Notes under the pieces: model-generated
What the model saw: only the letters and a program-made list of their open reading frames with translations
Told to the model about the DNA's origin: nothing
The model's database searches: none
DNA from: Mesaphorura yosii
Taxonomy: Eukaryota; Arthropoda; Collembola; Poduromorpha; Tullbergiidae
Direction: 5' to 3'
NCBI GenBank assembly: GCA_009869945.1
Contig: WIXG01000113.1
Span: 1 to 64,000, forward strand
Length of the DNA stretch: 64,000 nucleotides
Part shown: piece by piece, positions 22,101-37,100 of the stretch
Layout of the letters: each line of letters begins with the position of its first letter
How positions within the stretch are numbered: the first letter of the stretch is position 1
Made by a program: the position numbers and the translations under genes

Positions 22101-25100
22101 GGAGGCCAAAGTCTGGATTGCATTTTATTTAATCCGAGGTGCATTCATTCCGTGTTCGGAAAGCTTGTTTCAATTTTGTTCTCTCACAAATCCGGTAACA
22201 CAAAACTTTGCCAAAGAACGGTCTTTAGTTGTGTCCTTTCTGTTGTGCTCCTTGACCTGCACATCACATTTCTTACAAAACCGCCTTCAATTAATATCTG
22301 ATTTCATTTTGCCCATTCGCCGTTGCCTTCTTATTGAACGCAACGAGAGAAACCCGACGCGAGCCTGAATAACATACCTTTCGTCCTAACAAACACTTGA
22401 ATTGCGCGTGGTCTGGCCATCATTACTCATTTCATCTCCAAACAAAAGTATCGAAACCTCGATTCGAGTCCTCTCATCGCAAGCGCAAGTGAGGACGAGT
22501 CGAGGCTCAGGCTCCGAATGGAAAGTGTGCACAGTGCAACACGGGGCACAAAACTGGAGTTGGATGGATGCTCGTTGTTGCTGCTGCTGGAAAGAAATTC
22601 ATTTGGAATGGGCAAAAGAACACGGAAAAAGAGGGCTTTTTCTGTAACTTTCGAAATAATAATGCGAGTAATGCATGAGACTGCAGATTATACTGGCATG
22701 GAACAAGAACACAACACAACATCATAACACATTGAATGAAAGAGAGAGTAATAGAAAATGCGTGAGATTCATTCCATATCATCCCACACTGAACACTGCT
22801 CTCCTGCTCCGCTCATAATAACCAACCAACGCATGAAAATGTGCACCCGCACTGGCAACTAGCAGGCTGCATTGGAGTTTGAATTTAGTCAAATGCGAGT
22901 GGAAGAAAGCACTCTGGTTTGTGGCGAAGGCAGGCAGTGACGGAAGAAGCGAGCAGGCCAAAGCAATAGGAAGGAGTCGCAACACAACAAATGCCAGAGA
23001 GTTCCACTACGAACGAGATCGTGAACCGTGGACACGGAATGAAGAAAAAGCTCAATAAAGCACACACTCGCATCATTCTGAATTGAACAGTGTCACTGTG
23101 TAGTTGTAGCCTCCAACGGAACACTGGCACCCCATTATGCAACTGCAACTCGAATAATCATAATCATCAACATCTCTGCATTGGCATCAGCGTCACTATC
23201 GCAGCACTGCAATCACTCCAGTCTCAGTGATTTTCACATTGTCGAAAACACTGCAGCTCTGAGTCGTTCAATCTGAACTCGTAACCTTCAAAGTGCGGTA
23301 GCATTGTGTTGATTGGCGTTCGATTGTGAAAAGAGTTTCGAAAAGTTTCTCACCGATTTCTAACCTGTGCGTAATTTTACGTTCTTTCGTCCTTTGTGCC
23401 GCCGACTCGACCAAGAATAATTCTTATCACGGCAAAGATATCGGGGCCGGGACAGCAAAGAGTCAAAGAGCAAGTACGTTAAATTGAGATGACAGTATTG
23501 ACATTTGTGTTACATCATAATAATCAATCGAGTGACAGTTTATGCATCATTCGAAGTCTTGAGAAAGAGATTTTTCTCAGGCTCTGACTCTGACTCGTCG
23601 ACCGGCATTATCTATTTACGACGCTCACTTCGTGTTGTGTTATTTACTCTTTCTGCGAGAACCCGTCTTGAGAAGTGTCAGCTACACTTATCAAAACAAT
23701 TACTATCAGCATAAAAGTCAGACTCTGACTCCGTGCTTTCGCATATTTTCTTACGAAGCAGCCGGAAACCGAATATTGCATTTGTATCTTTCGCTAACAT
23801 ATCAGCCACCACCCTGGGCTGTCGATTCAAGTTCTTTCTCTAATTGATATCACATTTTGACGACACATATTTAGAAATACGAACAAGGAACCGCAACCGG
23901 AAAGAAAGGATCAAAATACACGCACTTTACTATAAAGGACCAATTTACGTCTACACTACATATTAAGCACGCGAACTTTTCACTTGCACAACTCCCAGTG
24001 TAATTCGTATGTCTTTTTCGAGTTGAATAGTTTTTATTAGACAATTAAAAGTCGTCTGATCGTATTGTTAACGCTGTGAACTTTATTACTTTGTGGTACT
24101 CTTGAGTCGCATTTATTCATTCATCTGTTCCGCATCCATTCGAAAAGTGTTCTCGAGCTCTTCCTCAAGTAGCGTTATCTACTTCTACTCTACATAATCG
24201 TCATCGTGTATACTCTATAAATAGAACATAAACAAACTTCTATGAAGGAACGCGAAGGAAGTATCATCATTAAGATTCACATTAAAAGTAGCAAAAACGT
24301 GGTTTATTGTGCTGCGAATGTCAATGAACATCATTCTACAACAACAAAAGAATTCAAATTGTGATTCACGGTCATTAAGGTACAAGTTGCTTTATTAACT
24401 CTCAAATTAGCATACAATCAACCGCTTGTTGACTTGTCATTGTGGATTCTGCGCCAGTATCCAGTGCCCAGCTGAAACAGACAAAAAAGTGAGCCAGGCA
24501 ACCGGTCGTGAAGAAGACACCGCGAATAATGTAAGTACGGAATTTTGTCTTTGCTCTTTCCAGAAGTGCAGCACGATCGGAAGGCGAAATTTCAGCCAGC
24601 AAAAGGGAGTCTTCAGTTCACATTTCACTAATGAGCATAAATCTTTATCAATACAGTAACAGTTGAGTTTCCTTTTTGTCATCACTGCAATATTTACATC
24701 GGAATCACAAAATTACTCCTGCGCTGTGTTTGAGTCTTGCACCGTGACTTTCAGCACCTGCTTGTGAAGTATTCGCGCCAGTTGACTTCATAGCGTGTGT
24801 TGGTTTGCAAAGTTAATTAATTTACATGCTACATCTTTGCAACAAGTAAAATTCCAAAAGCACTGCATTCTCCTGAAGTCGTGTCGAATTTGTTCAGTCG
24901 TTTCGTATTTTGTGATTTCTATTTTGTATTTTGCCTGGTCGTAGTTGTGTGAAAGGGTCGTATGGTTTGGTCTTGGCGTTTTATTAGTTTGTGGTGGTGG
25001 ATAGAGTCATGTCGTAAGTCGTTACTTGAAAGATAGGGGCTTAATGTAGAGTATGCTCCCTCTGTCTACTCCTGTCATTCGTTGTGCCTACTCTTCTTTG

Positions 25101-28100
25101 CCGTTCCTTGTCTTTCGTGTCGTGTGGCGGAGCGCTTGGTGTTTCATCGGCGTTGGTGTGACTTCGTTTGGGATTCGACGTCGACGAGTACAAACCAGAA
25201 ATTATGTAATCACAAAATGAATACTTTTTGAGTAAGCGTGAAAAAGTGATTGATTGGCTTTCATGTGAAAAGAATACATTTATTTTAAAGTCGCAGACTC
25301 GTACTTTTAAATGGTACATGGAATCCTGTCAAATGGGAGTGAAAAGGATTTGCTCAGAAACGAAATATGACCGAAACTTTTCAGAAACGTGCTACTCACT
25401 GGGTTTGAGCTAGACGCTGAATTGAGACGTTCGCGACTGCTTCGTGTTTATGTGCAAACGACGGTTTATGGTGACACCGTAAATCTGCGTGTGCGTACGT
25501 GAGTATTTGGCGACACGGGCTGTATCGATTTCGAATTTATTTCCTTCATGTTATTTACTTGATTGTGAGCAGGCGAGTGTGCAGCGAAAGAACAACGTGC
25601 GGATGATTTGTTTAGAGGATGCAATGAGACTGGCTGAGACCGTTTACGTGTGTCAGGTTGACTTGACTGAGATTCTGCATGCATGGAAATGAAAACAAAA
25701 GAGGGGTTTGTTCACACTTATCGATATTATTATTAGAATCAGCTTCTGTTGACATTTTGACTTTCTTGGCTCAATCACGAACCAATCTGCGTGCTTCAGG
25801 CTCAAAAGACTCGAACACAAACAATATGGAACATGCGCATAATATTAACTCCAATGCACCATGAAATTAGTTGTTATTTATGATTCATCATTTCATCTCC
25901 GTCCCACGACTCCTTCGCATACCGCTGGATTTGATTTACTCACAGTGCAACCATGCCCGCATGTCTCCAGTCTCCAAATCGGAGCTCGATTGAAGTTTGT
26001 GTACAACTTCAAATAATCATTTATCACTTATCGCATGAGCGTAAATATTTCATGTACACTTGTTCATAAAGAGTCGCTTGTTCTTGCGCACAATCTCTGT
26101 GTGGGTTACGTGCTTTGAAGGAGTGCAACAGAAAAACAAGATTTAAATTTAATCCTTTCGCTCAGCATTATTCATTAAATGTTTAGGAAATGCGTTCAGT
26201 CACAAGAAATTAAGTCTGGGATGCGGGAGACGAATGGAGTGTTACACTGCGTCTCTAACAAAGCATTTGAAACCCTGCGCATTCAGCAGGAGTTTTATTC
26301 CGTACACAGCAAGCGAAATGAAAACTGATGGTTCTATGATACGGGATTTTGGGCGTACAAAATTAAAAATAGAACGCAAGAATTTAGACTTACTTGGACA
26401 GGTTAAATGTGACTTTATTCGAGATAACGAGCTTTGCGTGCGAGCTGCCCTGCGTTTACGTTTAAGGCTGTATGAATGCATTTGTTCATAAACACTTCAA
26501 TGAGGTATGAAATCAGACGTTATGAACCCTCCGCTGAATAGCGTGTGATACGCATAGACTGCCGCACTGGCAGTAATTACAAGTTAGGCTCTCGAATGGA
26601 GAAAGCAGATTTGCTGACTGGATCGCTGCTGCGAAGCTCCGCGTCCAAGTGTGGGAATCCAATGATAAAGAACCTCATAACCAGTGCTGACAAGTACTTG
26701 TGGGCTGGACTGCAACTTCCATGCACCGAAGTTAATTCCGCTCATATTTCACAGCTCGCTTGTTATTTAGTTCCAACTGGGCCTTCGTGTTGTATGCGTA
26801 CGTTGTACTTGTTAGCAAGATTATGATAAAGTGTTCCGAAATTATTTTCAGAACTTGCACGCTTTGATGTTCAAAAGTTGGTCGGTGCACTGTGCCCCTC
26901 ATCCTGAAATGAGTTTATTATTCATGCTAGCTAAATGAACTAAACATGTAAATTCTGAAATGGGGCCTGGAAATCTGTACTGATCTGTGTATATGCTTGG
27001 ATTCTTTTGCAATAAGTTTGCAGGTTACTTCAATCTCTTCGCATGCCGTAGTCCGAACTCTCCTAACTCGAGATTTCCCTCTTGTGTTTTCTTAGTTACA
27101 TAATAATGAGTCTGAGTTACTAAGGCCCAGCTCACGGCGATGGTATTGAATTGGAATTCTGATGAAAACAGGCGGAGACAGTTCGCTTCTCTCGGCGAGC
27201 GTAAGCATGAGCAGTGTGCGTGCCGTGTGTGCATTCACGCTCTGGACTCTGGGTACAGAAACGCAGAGTTGTTTTTCCCTCCACACCCAGTCAATCCGGA
27301 ACCTTCAAAGGAATCCACGTAAATCCAATACAAACTCCTGCTCGGTTGCACCAACATTAAATAAGCCGGAGTTGTAGATGTTGGTTACTTTGGGGTTTTA
27401 AACAGTGGCACATTGAGCCGAGACGAATTTATTGCCTTCTAACACGTTTTAGGAGTTTGTTTTGGAATTTAAATTGAATGGGATTTTCCTTTCTTGGCTG
27501 CATGAAACAAAGAAATGCGTTTGCGGATAACTTTTCTTAACCTGGCTGCACACAAGAGATAAAATTACAGTCGAGACAAGTCATTCGGTAGAACCGACTT
27601 GAAGCTGGCACATCTCATAAATCATTCGCTGAATCTTTGAGCTTCTGTTCTGTTTTATGTGTGCACCTCGCCAGCGATGTTTTATCTTCGACTCCCCACA
27701 AAATACAAGAATCTCGAACATGTGTTGTGCACAAAGCCGGGACTGGCAACGAGCAATATGTGACTTGTGGTGGCATTTTAGGGTTTGGACAAAGATGGAC
27801 GGATAAGATAGCACGCATTGTGTTTGAATTGGCACATTCCTATTCCGGAGTGTCATCGCAAATGAAGAGCAGGAGTCGAAAGAACACAAATCAATTCGGC
27901 CAGTCAGTTGGTCCCAATTGGTCCATTTATTTATAATAACACTTAATATCTACAACGGGAAAAATGAAAACTGAAATCAGCAGACAGAAAAACTGCGAGT
28001 AGACTTGAATTCTACACTGCACGAATTGGGAACGGAGAAAGAAACAGAAACAGCCTGTTGAGTCTCTTCACAAGATCACAAGTTCCATAAATTCACGTGC

Positions 28101-31100
28101 CTCTTTTGTTATAGCACTTTCATGGAAGGAAAGTTTTCGTGTTGGCCCATGTTTTAATGCATAAATAAATTCTATTGTGTATGTTCAGATGCTCAGGCCG
28201 AGGGAGAGACGATAAATTGCACGCAATAATGTGCAAAATGGATTGTTGGCTGAAGGAGTTGACTGTAGATGCTCTTTCTATGCTGAGCTGCGATGCTTCT
28301 TAGAAAACAAGAGCAGCTTTCACTTGTGCACTCGAGTCTCTTGAAAATGGGCGACGAATAAAATATATTTCTGCCTTTTCCTTTTCAGGATTCTCACGCG
28401 GCCGCCTTCTTCTTTTATAAGAATTGCTCCAACACAACATATTTTTATGCCTTTTTCATAAACTTTGGAACAATTATTCACTTTCTGCTTGTTCACACTC
28501 TCACGAACACTTATTCTCCGGTAAAATATTCCGTATTCATCTCACATGGCTAAATCACTGTGTTCCAAGCCCCAAGTGCCGCGGCAGTAAATTGAACAAA
28601 GACCGTCTTGAAAGATTTATACTTATTAAAAGTTGACTTCTTGGACCGGGAGCTGTCACGCTCTTCTTAAACCAGTAATAATGATTCATGGCGCGCGAAC
28701 CCCGCGTCCTAAATTTACACTTTTCATTGTTTTACCCTCAAATTCAGGTTGCTTTTCCATCTGCGAATTCTTCTAGCTCTTTTGCCAACACCAGTACAGA
28801 GGCGGGCTGATTTGCTGCTTTTGTTTACAATTAGGCATATGTTTGGGAATTCAGCCGAGTAGGTACCTTTTCGAGTAACGAGGAAATAAGTTATGACAGA
28901 CCAAAATAAATACCACTCCCACACAATGTCAAGAGAAGCTACCACGCGACTCTGTGTTTACTTACACGATGATCCGGCATGAGCTCCTGTGCAAAATTTC
29001 GTGGTGTGGTGCTCATATTTCGCCTGCAGCCCACTGCCTCCTTGTCTTCCATTTTGTATGGGAAATATGTAATCCATCTTGACTAATAGCGAAGTAATAA
29101 AATAGCGTATTTATGTCTTCCGCGTTTAAGGCGTTTACTATCTGCGAATATTACAAGTAAATCTTGTGGCCTGAGTTCTGGTTCTGGGTTTCCGACCGCT
29201 CACTCACCACGATCAATAAATAATATTCGCCGGTTGCGAATTATTTATCCGAAAAGAACACCATTTCCACAAACGTATTAAATAATTGAAGCATGAATTC
29301 AAGATTACTGACTTCTGGTTGTCTACTTTACTCGATGCATGAAATATTTAAACGTCTTGTGGGGTTGGAGATTTGGCTCTTGGCTGAAGACCGTATGGCT
29401 TTGTATTCAGCATGTTGGCGACTGTAAACAAGCTTTCTGTTATTATTTGCTTTACCTGCTTTGAATTTTCAATTTAACCTCGTAAATGTTTCAGGGCTAG
29501 TGTGCTCATGTTAATTTTGTGGGAATAGTTTGGATTTCCTTTTCGACTTCTGCAGAGTATTTTGGATTTGAAGAGTTGACAAGAACATGCAAACGTGCAA
29601 ATGCGAAATGATGCATGATGATAATTCTGACTAAGTGCTGAATGGATTAATGTTAATGCAAATACTTGACTCCAGCTAATGACATGACGTGCCTGATTAC
29701 ATTTAATTTCGGTGCTTGTATGATTTGCCATTAATGCTCCCTATTGCAGGTTATCCCTTTAATTCTGCATCTTCCATCGGCTTGCTTGTCTGACGGAGCC
29801 AAATTCTCGTGACACAACAAATAAAATACCAAATACCCAATCTCATAGCAAGATCTCCATCTTCATCATCATTCATCATCTCCGGCATCAGAAGAAGTCA
29901 ATAAAACGACACCAGAAACATTTCATCTGCTCCATCCATTGTCATGTAAATTCCTCAACTCAACAACTTCACCATTGCCAATCAGACTTTAAGAAGTGCG
30001 CGACGAGTTCCATTGCCCATTGTTAGCCAGTATTAATCTTTGGCCTCCACAATTATCCCTCTGCCTCAGTTTACTTACTATCTTTCTGCTACAACAGAAC
30101 ACTTGGATTTCATTCATATTTTGAGATTTGTGACACACCATTGTGAACCTTCTTGAAGAAAAGTGTCTTGCTGAGAACACCGGCTAAACAATTTTGTGGT
30201 GTCTTTGTATGCTCGTGCCTCTTTGTGAATTCTCTCTCACAGAAAGGATTTACGGCTGACCAAAAGACTCACTGCTGAGACCATGTCAAGACTTACAAAT
30301 GACCAACCGATTGTGACATTTAACGCAATTCGTGAATATTTTAAACCTTAGTATCATCCATTCCTCAGTGAATTGAATGCTGCGTGCACCTGGAATCCAG
30401 TCCAATTGCAAAGCGCAATTGCACGCAATAAAACGAAGAAAGAAAGAACTAAATTAATTCTCAAGCCACGTCATCGTAGCGCCGAGACATATGGACATGG
30501 TCAGCTCATCTAATCAAAGGTATGAACAAGAATCACGCTGGGCGGGGACTGCCTGCCTGCACTTGCACCGTCTGCTCGTCTAATATCTCGCGAGAGTGTG
30601 GCGAAGGATTACTCTGTTTATAAAAGAAATAATTCCGTGTCGCCCATCTGTCTCGCAGAGCCACAGATTTTATGTTGCAGGCATGACGCGCGGCTGCGAC
30701 ACAAAATAATGTGAAAGCAGTCAGTCCAGACTTGCCTTGTGCTAGTGCGTTGTGCATCGTTCCTTGCTCTCAAGCTGTGATTGATCCCACCAAATCAAAT
30801 TGTCTTTGCATGCAATGAATTGAATGCTCATCGCAATGGCAGAGTCCCTGCATTCTGCATAGCATGCGCTCTTGCATTCGTGCCCGGGTCGTTTATTAGC
30901 CGCCGTGAGTTGTTTGTACGCATACATTTACACGTGAGTATTCGGTGATGGGATTTCCTGCCGTGAAGTGCACAAGAAAGGAGATTCGTGGCAGGCACAC
31001 AGGTATGACCTGGAATGGAATTACATTAACAGGGTTGTGAGAGGATACGCAATAAAATGAAACAACCAACTGCGGCACAGCAATGAGACGACGATGAGGC

Positions 31101-34100
31101 TCGACTATGGCCTGTGCATGCATAACTTTGTATTATTATTTGCGTTCCTGTAAAAATAAATTGCTTTTTGTTCCTCGTCTAGCCGAGCGGATTCGAAATC
31201 TCATAAACCTTTCTCAGTGCATAAACTCTCATATTTTTGTGCAATATAAATCCAGAGTTCGTTCGTCGCAATTGCTGGGGAGAATCGCACTCAACGTCTC
31301 GCCATTCCATTATTGTTATTATTTACTTGCACTGTACTGCGGCAAACGATATTGGTATTGGCAGATGCTTTGCAAGAAACACCGTTGTAAATTCAGCCAA
31401 TGTGGGATGCTTATTGCAATTTCCATGTTGTGTTACGCTACGTATTTTTATTAGATCTCAGTCGCTGGAGGCCCATAATTTGTTCATTGTCCATCTCCTC
31501 ATTTAATTAGCATTCGTTACTGTGTGTCTCCGCAATTATCGGCTTTGTACATGATATTTGCATTACTCTTCCGTCCTGTGTAATTAAAATTGTGGCAAAA
31601 AATAATAAAGTTGTCTACATTGTTGCTGTCACAATGTAAATTTTTGCCTACGATTTGATGCAGACAAGTAGAACCGCGGGCGCAGGATGTTGTCCAGTTG
31701 CTGATCGCAGTGCTGCTGTCGCTCCTGCCTGCCCGTCTGGGCACCTCTGGAACGAAGTGAGTGACAGAGTGTGAGTGATGAACACAATTAAGCATCATTA
31801 CAATGCAGCATGAGTTAATTATGCTGCGAGGGTGAGGCTCTCCACTCGGCGGCTTGGCATCCAAACATTAGGAACGAGGAATGCCAGACAACTACAAATG
31901 CAAAAGTTGTGATTCTTTTATTTCCGTTTGTGTGCAACATCCAGTCTGCGCTTTGAATCTTTCATGCACATTCATAATTTGTATTCATAACGCGCATGAT
32001 GCATATGCTCTCAATTGTGCAAGACAAGCAAGCATGCACTTGCTTGGCTCTCATATCACAAATGCGGCTGTTATTTGTGCGTAGATACAAGCTATTAATT
32101 AGCAGCCATAAATCAAATGGACAACAACGTCGGGGCAAGGAAATAAAAATTAATTTTCCGGATAAATTATAATCACAACCAATTCAGACTCACTGAGTGC
32201 GGGTGTGTCGTGCGAAGCGTGAAACGACTTCCTCTTCTCCACACACGATGCACTCTGACTTTCATCGCTCCAGCTAATTTTCCGGTGCACAATGTGCAGT
32301 TCATAATGGAAATGGGTAATTAAAAAGTGATAGGATCAGGTTGCTCACATGCGAAACGGTAGAAGGAGAAACCACAAATGACATTATCTTGTAGCAATTT
32401 GTTTTCCATCGTGTTCTCGATTGGGGAACTTAATCCTCATTGTGTTGGATGAGATCGCTCGTAATCCTACACGGGAAACTGGCTCGATCTAGCTCACGGT
32501 TTACCGTGCGTCTTTCCGCGTTCGACATCAAAGCTCGGTTTTGGTTTACAAGTTCAGTATTAATGAACTGGCTTGTAATTGTCAATTGTGTGGGCTGAGA
32601 GCTGACAACGAGCTATGTGGTGACATGTTCGAGGTATTTTCTGTTTCGGTGCTACGCGTGGGTGTAAACCCAATCCAAGCGCTAGCTTCTCATGAAAACA
32701 GAATCGTATACTACTAAAGAACTACGCTGAGTAACCCGATACAATTAGCTACCTTGTTCGGTGATTCTGTTTCTCGTGAACGCATCATCAGCACGGGAGC
32801 AGAAGTAAAAATCCAATTACGATTTACTTTTTACTTTCCAACCCTTGCAAATGCAGTATACGTGAACAACTCGGAAAAGAATGTTTCCGCAACGTTGAAT
32901 GCACCAACCAGAATTTGTATACCTATTAAATAGCATGTCGGCAGTCGGCATGGCGTCGCTCGGGCACACTGCAGCTGATAGTTGGATTTCAATTTTCTAT
33001 TTATACAGTCATACCCGTGAGCATTTTCTGTCTTTTCCCACGGATATAAAACATTCCCTCAAAGTAGAATTGATTTTTTGAAAAAAAAGGCAAGCTTCAT
33101 CTCACAAATCGTTATTGGGGCAGAACCAACCCTTCTGCTTTCGCTGTCGGGGAAGGAAGTTTGTCGTTCGCCATAGCCTACATAATTAAAAAGATATCTC
33201 AGCTCGCAATCTCCAGTGCTTTTGTCCTTTCTGCTCGTCATTCTTTTTAATTCTCAACTCTCTTGCTTTTTGCTCAGTATCGAGTTTCTGTTTCTGGTCG
33301 CAATGACGATAAGGATGATGGCGATGAAAGTCATACTATGGCATAAACTTTCTCGTACCTGTTCACCGGTCGGTGCACACATACAATCTCGCTTGTCCTT
33401 TTCTTTTCTCCTCATGCGTTGGTTAATTCAATCAATGATTTCTTTCGTTTCTCCCAAATGGAGACGCTCTTGTCATTCCCAGATAGTCGCCTTAATTGTA
33501 TTCCTTCTGTTCTGGGAGCTTGTACCTAAAAGGGAAACGAAAATGAGGAAGGAAGGCTTGGTTATTGCATTAATAGTTCGGCTAAGAAGGAAATGTGAAA
33601 GTGCCGGCAAAGGAAGGAGAAATATGAAGCAGATTCTAGTATTATGGCTGGTGATTATATTTGCTCACTTCACGGCCGTGGTCTGTAAATGGCAACATGT
33701 GAGCAACAGTGTAATTAAATTAAGCAAGGTAAAGGAATAAAAAAGTCTCCTTAAGTTGCTTGCGTTGTCTTTGTGTGATGGTAGTAAGGATACTGATTCG
33801 TTATTGTATCGAACCGACAAAACATGAAAGTGAATTTAGTTTGGGATGTTGGTTAGTAATGAATTGTGTCCCGACTTCAGACATCGCATCATAACCTACA
33901 GGTAGATTATGACAGAAGAAGCGGAATGTACGATGTGATGGTATGTCAGTTCCACATTAAAAATCCAATATCACATCGAGCGCTGAGTGGAAATGTGAGT
34001 TAGAGTCAGAAGAATGAGTTTATAGCCACGAGACATAATAATCATAATGGCTTGGGTAGTTGACTCGCTTGTGTTTATAACATGGAGGTTCAGTCAACTG

Positions 34101-37100
34101 TGAACATTGCTGTAGTGCAGTTCGAGTTTTCAGTGCCGGTTGCCGCATTCAGACTCGCTGAAAAGAACAAAGCGGAGAATGCGATAATAATTCAAAGTTT
34201 GTTGTTCTTTCTCCGGCGTGTGACTGTAATCGACAGATTGTGTGTTATTTGGTTGGTTGACTTTTCTCCACGACTCGCCAGGTCTCTATTTTATTATTCC
34301 TATTTCCCTGTGGTTAGAGCCTGGCTCCATCCTCTCACAGATTCCAACTCTTTATTCGAATTATTTCCTTGCAACACGATGCAATGCAGCGCAGAGGAAA
34401 AACAAAGACGGGGATCTTGTCACAAAGGAGACAAAAAGACGAATTGAAGAAAGTAAGCAAGAACGTGTTTTGACAGTATAAATCTTTCAACTCTTTCCTC
34501 CTGCTCGCAATGCCTCTTTATCTTCTTTATAATTTCGTTCTGTCACATAACGTAACACAATAATACAAACGCACACACAACACGACAACGTGCGTAGATT
34601 GTAATCGGGAAAGTTTTCGCATGAAGGAGTACACTCGATTTGGAATACGAATCAGTGGCATTACTGTGCTCCGGCACTGTGCGTGAGGTGCAGTGAAAGC
34701 GGGTGAGCACAAAATAGACAATTAGATTTCCGTGAGAGCGAAAGTAGCTGGCTGGCTGCTGTTTGCGTCCGTTTTGCTTTCTCCTTGCCACTCTTCGTTG
34801 GTCAGCCCGTCCTTTCGTCTTGTGATTATTTGATTTGGCAGAGCGATGTGACTCTCACACTTAACGCGTCTTTTTATTACCTCTCGTCTTTCTCTTCATG
34901 AAACTGCACGAACTGTCGACTCATTCGTACTATCGTGAGTACGCGCCAGATTGCTAAGCCAAGAGCTTGCCTAGGAATTAGTAGTCATTCCCTTTGAACT
35001 GGGAGGTTGAAACCACACGGGAAGAGGAATTAATAACGCTTTAGAAACTTTAATCTTCTCAATTTCTAGTCGATTCACATAGCCCGTCAATTAAATTGCA
35101 GTCGACATTACATTGACTGAGAATCTGTGCTCTGTACTGGCTCAGTCTTGGTTGCCTGGATGAAGAGCCGAGCTAATAAAGTCTCGCCACTTGTAGATGA
35201 AATGGCTCTGACCCGTCAAGTGTGAAAAGTCGAAATCAATGCGAACGATCAAACGCAGCAATGCCCGACCGCAAAATGTGTTCAGTTGAATTTGTTCGCT
35301 GAGCCGAGCTGAGCATATATGATATGGTCATTGGATGGCGTTCATTGTTGCAACGTTTCAAATTTTGACAGTATCGTAGGCAGAATCAAACATCAAGGCC
35401 AAGACAGACAGCGGCAGCATCCCACATAATAACATGTTATTATTCAGTCGTATTTTTAGTCAAAGCATGGAGAATGGTTGCAATTTGTTCATAAACTCAT
35501 TATACAAGTACGTGGTTTGTACTCGCATCATTATTTTCCGGTATATTGCCATTAGTCAAGGTTACGGTTGGACACTTCTCGCATTGTTGCGCTGCTACTC
35601 AAGTTGATTACGTTCTCACACTCACATGTGCACGAATACGTAAGTATTATAGATGTGCGGTGCACATGCAGAGTTGTTTCCCTCCCAAAATGAAAACAGA
35701 TTTAGAAAAACCACCACCAAGCAGCTCAGGCCTTTGCCTCTGCCACTGCTTTTATCAACGCGTAGCGTAACTTGGGAATCATTTCTCATATCCGGTCCAC
35801 AGGTTGCCGAGCTGCTGATTACGTCTGCGTACAGAGAAGATCAACTCCTTTCCATTACCACTGTGGTGCAATTTAATTCCTCGCACAGCCCAGAGCAACA
35901 ATTGCAGATACAATCAGATGTGCAGATGTGATGAGTGCGTACCATTGTTATGAGAGCCGTGAAATGACGAAGGTGCTCTGGCGTTGTATAAAATGCGGGT
36001 GTCAAAACAGAACAGCTGAGCGGAGAATTGTGGTCTTGTTTTGGTATTTGCATGTGTGAATATATTTGGCCTGGCAAATTGCAGTTTGAAATTCTTTGCA
36101 GCAATTAGCACGTACTCTAACTAGATATAGTTACAGTGTACTTGTGCGGTGTTTGTTGTCTGTCCGGACTGTGTACACGCATTGGACTGGATGCCGCTAA
36201 TGTGAATTTTGTATTTACTGAAGCATTTCGTCTCTGCTCTTTGAAACAGCTTAGAACTTTATCAACAAGAAAAGAAGAAGACACGGTAAAGTCAAAGCAA
36301 GCTTTGAATTATTCGCATTTTGAGTCCGGTGCTGAAGAAAGTGCGCACATCATGTACGTGTTTGTTTACCCAAACACGCTTAATTTTCTCCGCCGGCTGT
36401 CTTGCGTCTTTTGTTTGTCCGTCGGGAATTCACAAGTCTCTTCTGCGTTTGTTTATGCAAACATTCTTGATTTCACCATCCACAGCACGGCATAGAGTGT
36501 GGAGTAGGAATTGAGCTAAATTTGCCTTTTGGGTCAATTTTATGTCTGACTCGGCGCTCGTGTCATTATACCTAGTTAATCTTAATTTAATTCAAACCTG
36601 AATTGTAATTGTGACGGGCTAGGAAAAAGAAAAGAGACGAATCTAGAATTTCTTACTATGTTGGAAAGACTCAGGATTTTCATCTCTTTGTAATTCATTT
36701 CTGACTCTGATAAATAGGAAGCGTCTAAAAGTTCAATTTCGAATTTATTTTAAACCGCGATCTCATTTCTCTTGATTCTTGACGTGCGCCAGAGTCTTTA
36801 GGCGGAATCCATCGAGATGAATGGATAAAAGTTGAGGATCAGTGGAAGAAAGTCGTTCACTGCTGTGTAATTTCTACAGCTTTTATCTGACCCTTCTGCT
36901 TCGCTTTCGTTCATCTCCTATGCGAAGCGGAATTCCATTGTTCATTATAATTACGTCTCCGAGTTTCTTCAGTTCCTGCTGGTTCAGAGTCTTAACATCT
37001 CTTCCCGCAACCCCATGCAATCCGTTTGCCATTTCGAGCTTCGTGTATCGTGTTCTAAGTGCTTAAGTTTATAATATGAGCACAGCAATAATTCTGTTGC

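Noticed and set aside
25719-25726. TATCGATA, the DRE/DREF motif
   Set aside because: About one copy of an 8-base word is expected in 64 kb, and no promoter is seen nearby.
33216-33740. 174-codon hydrophobic plus-strand frame
   Set aside because: It opens at a GTG codon. The hydrophobicity comes from T-rich DNA, and there is no membrane-protein family signature.
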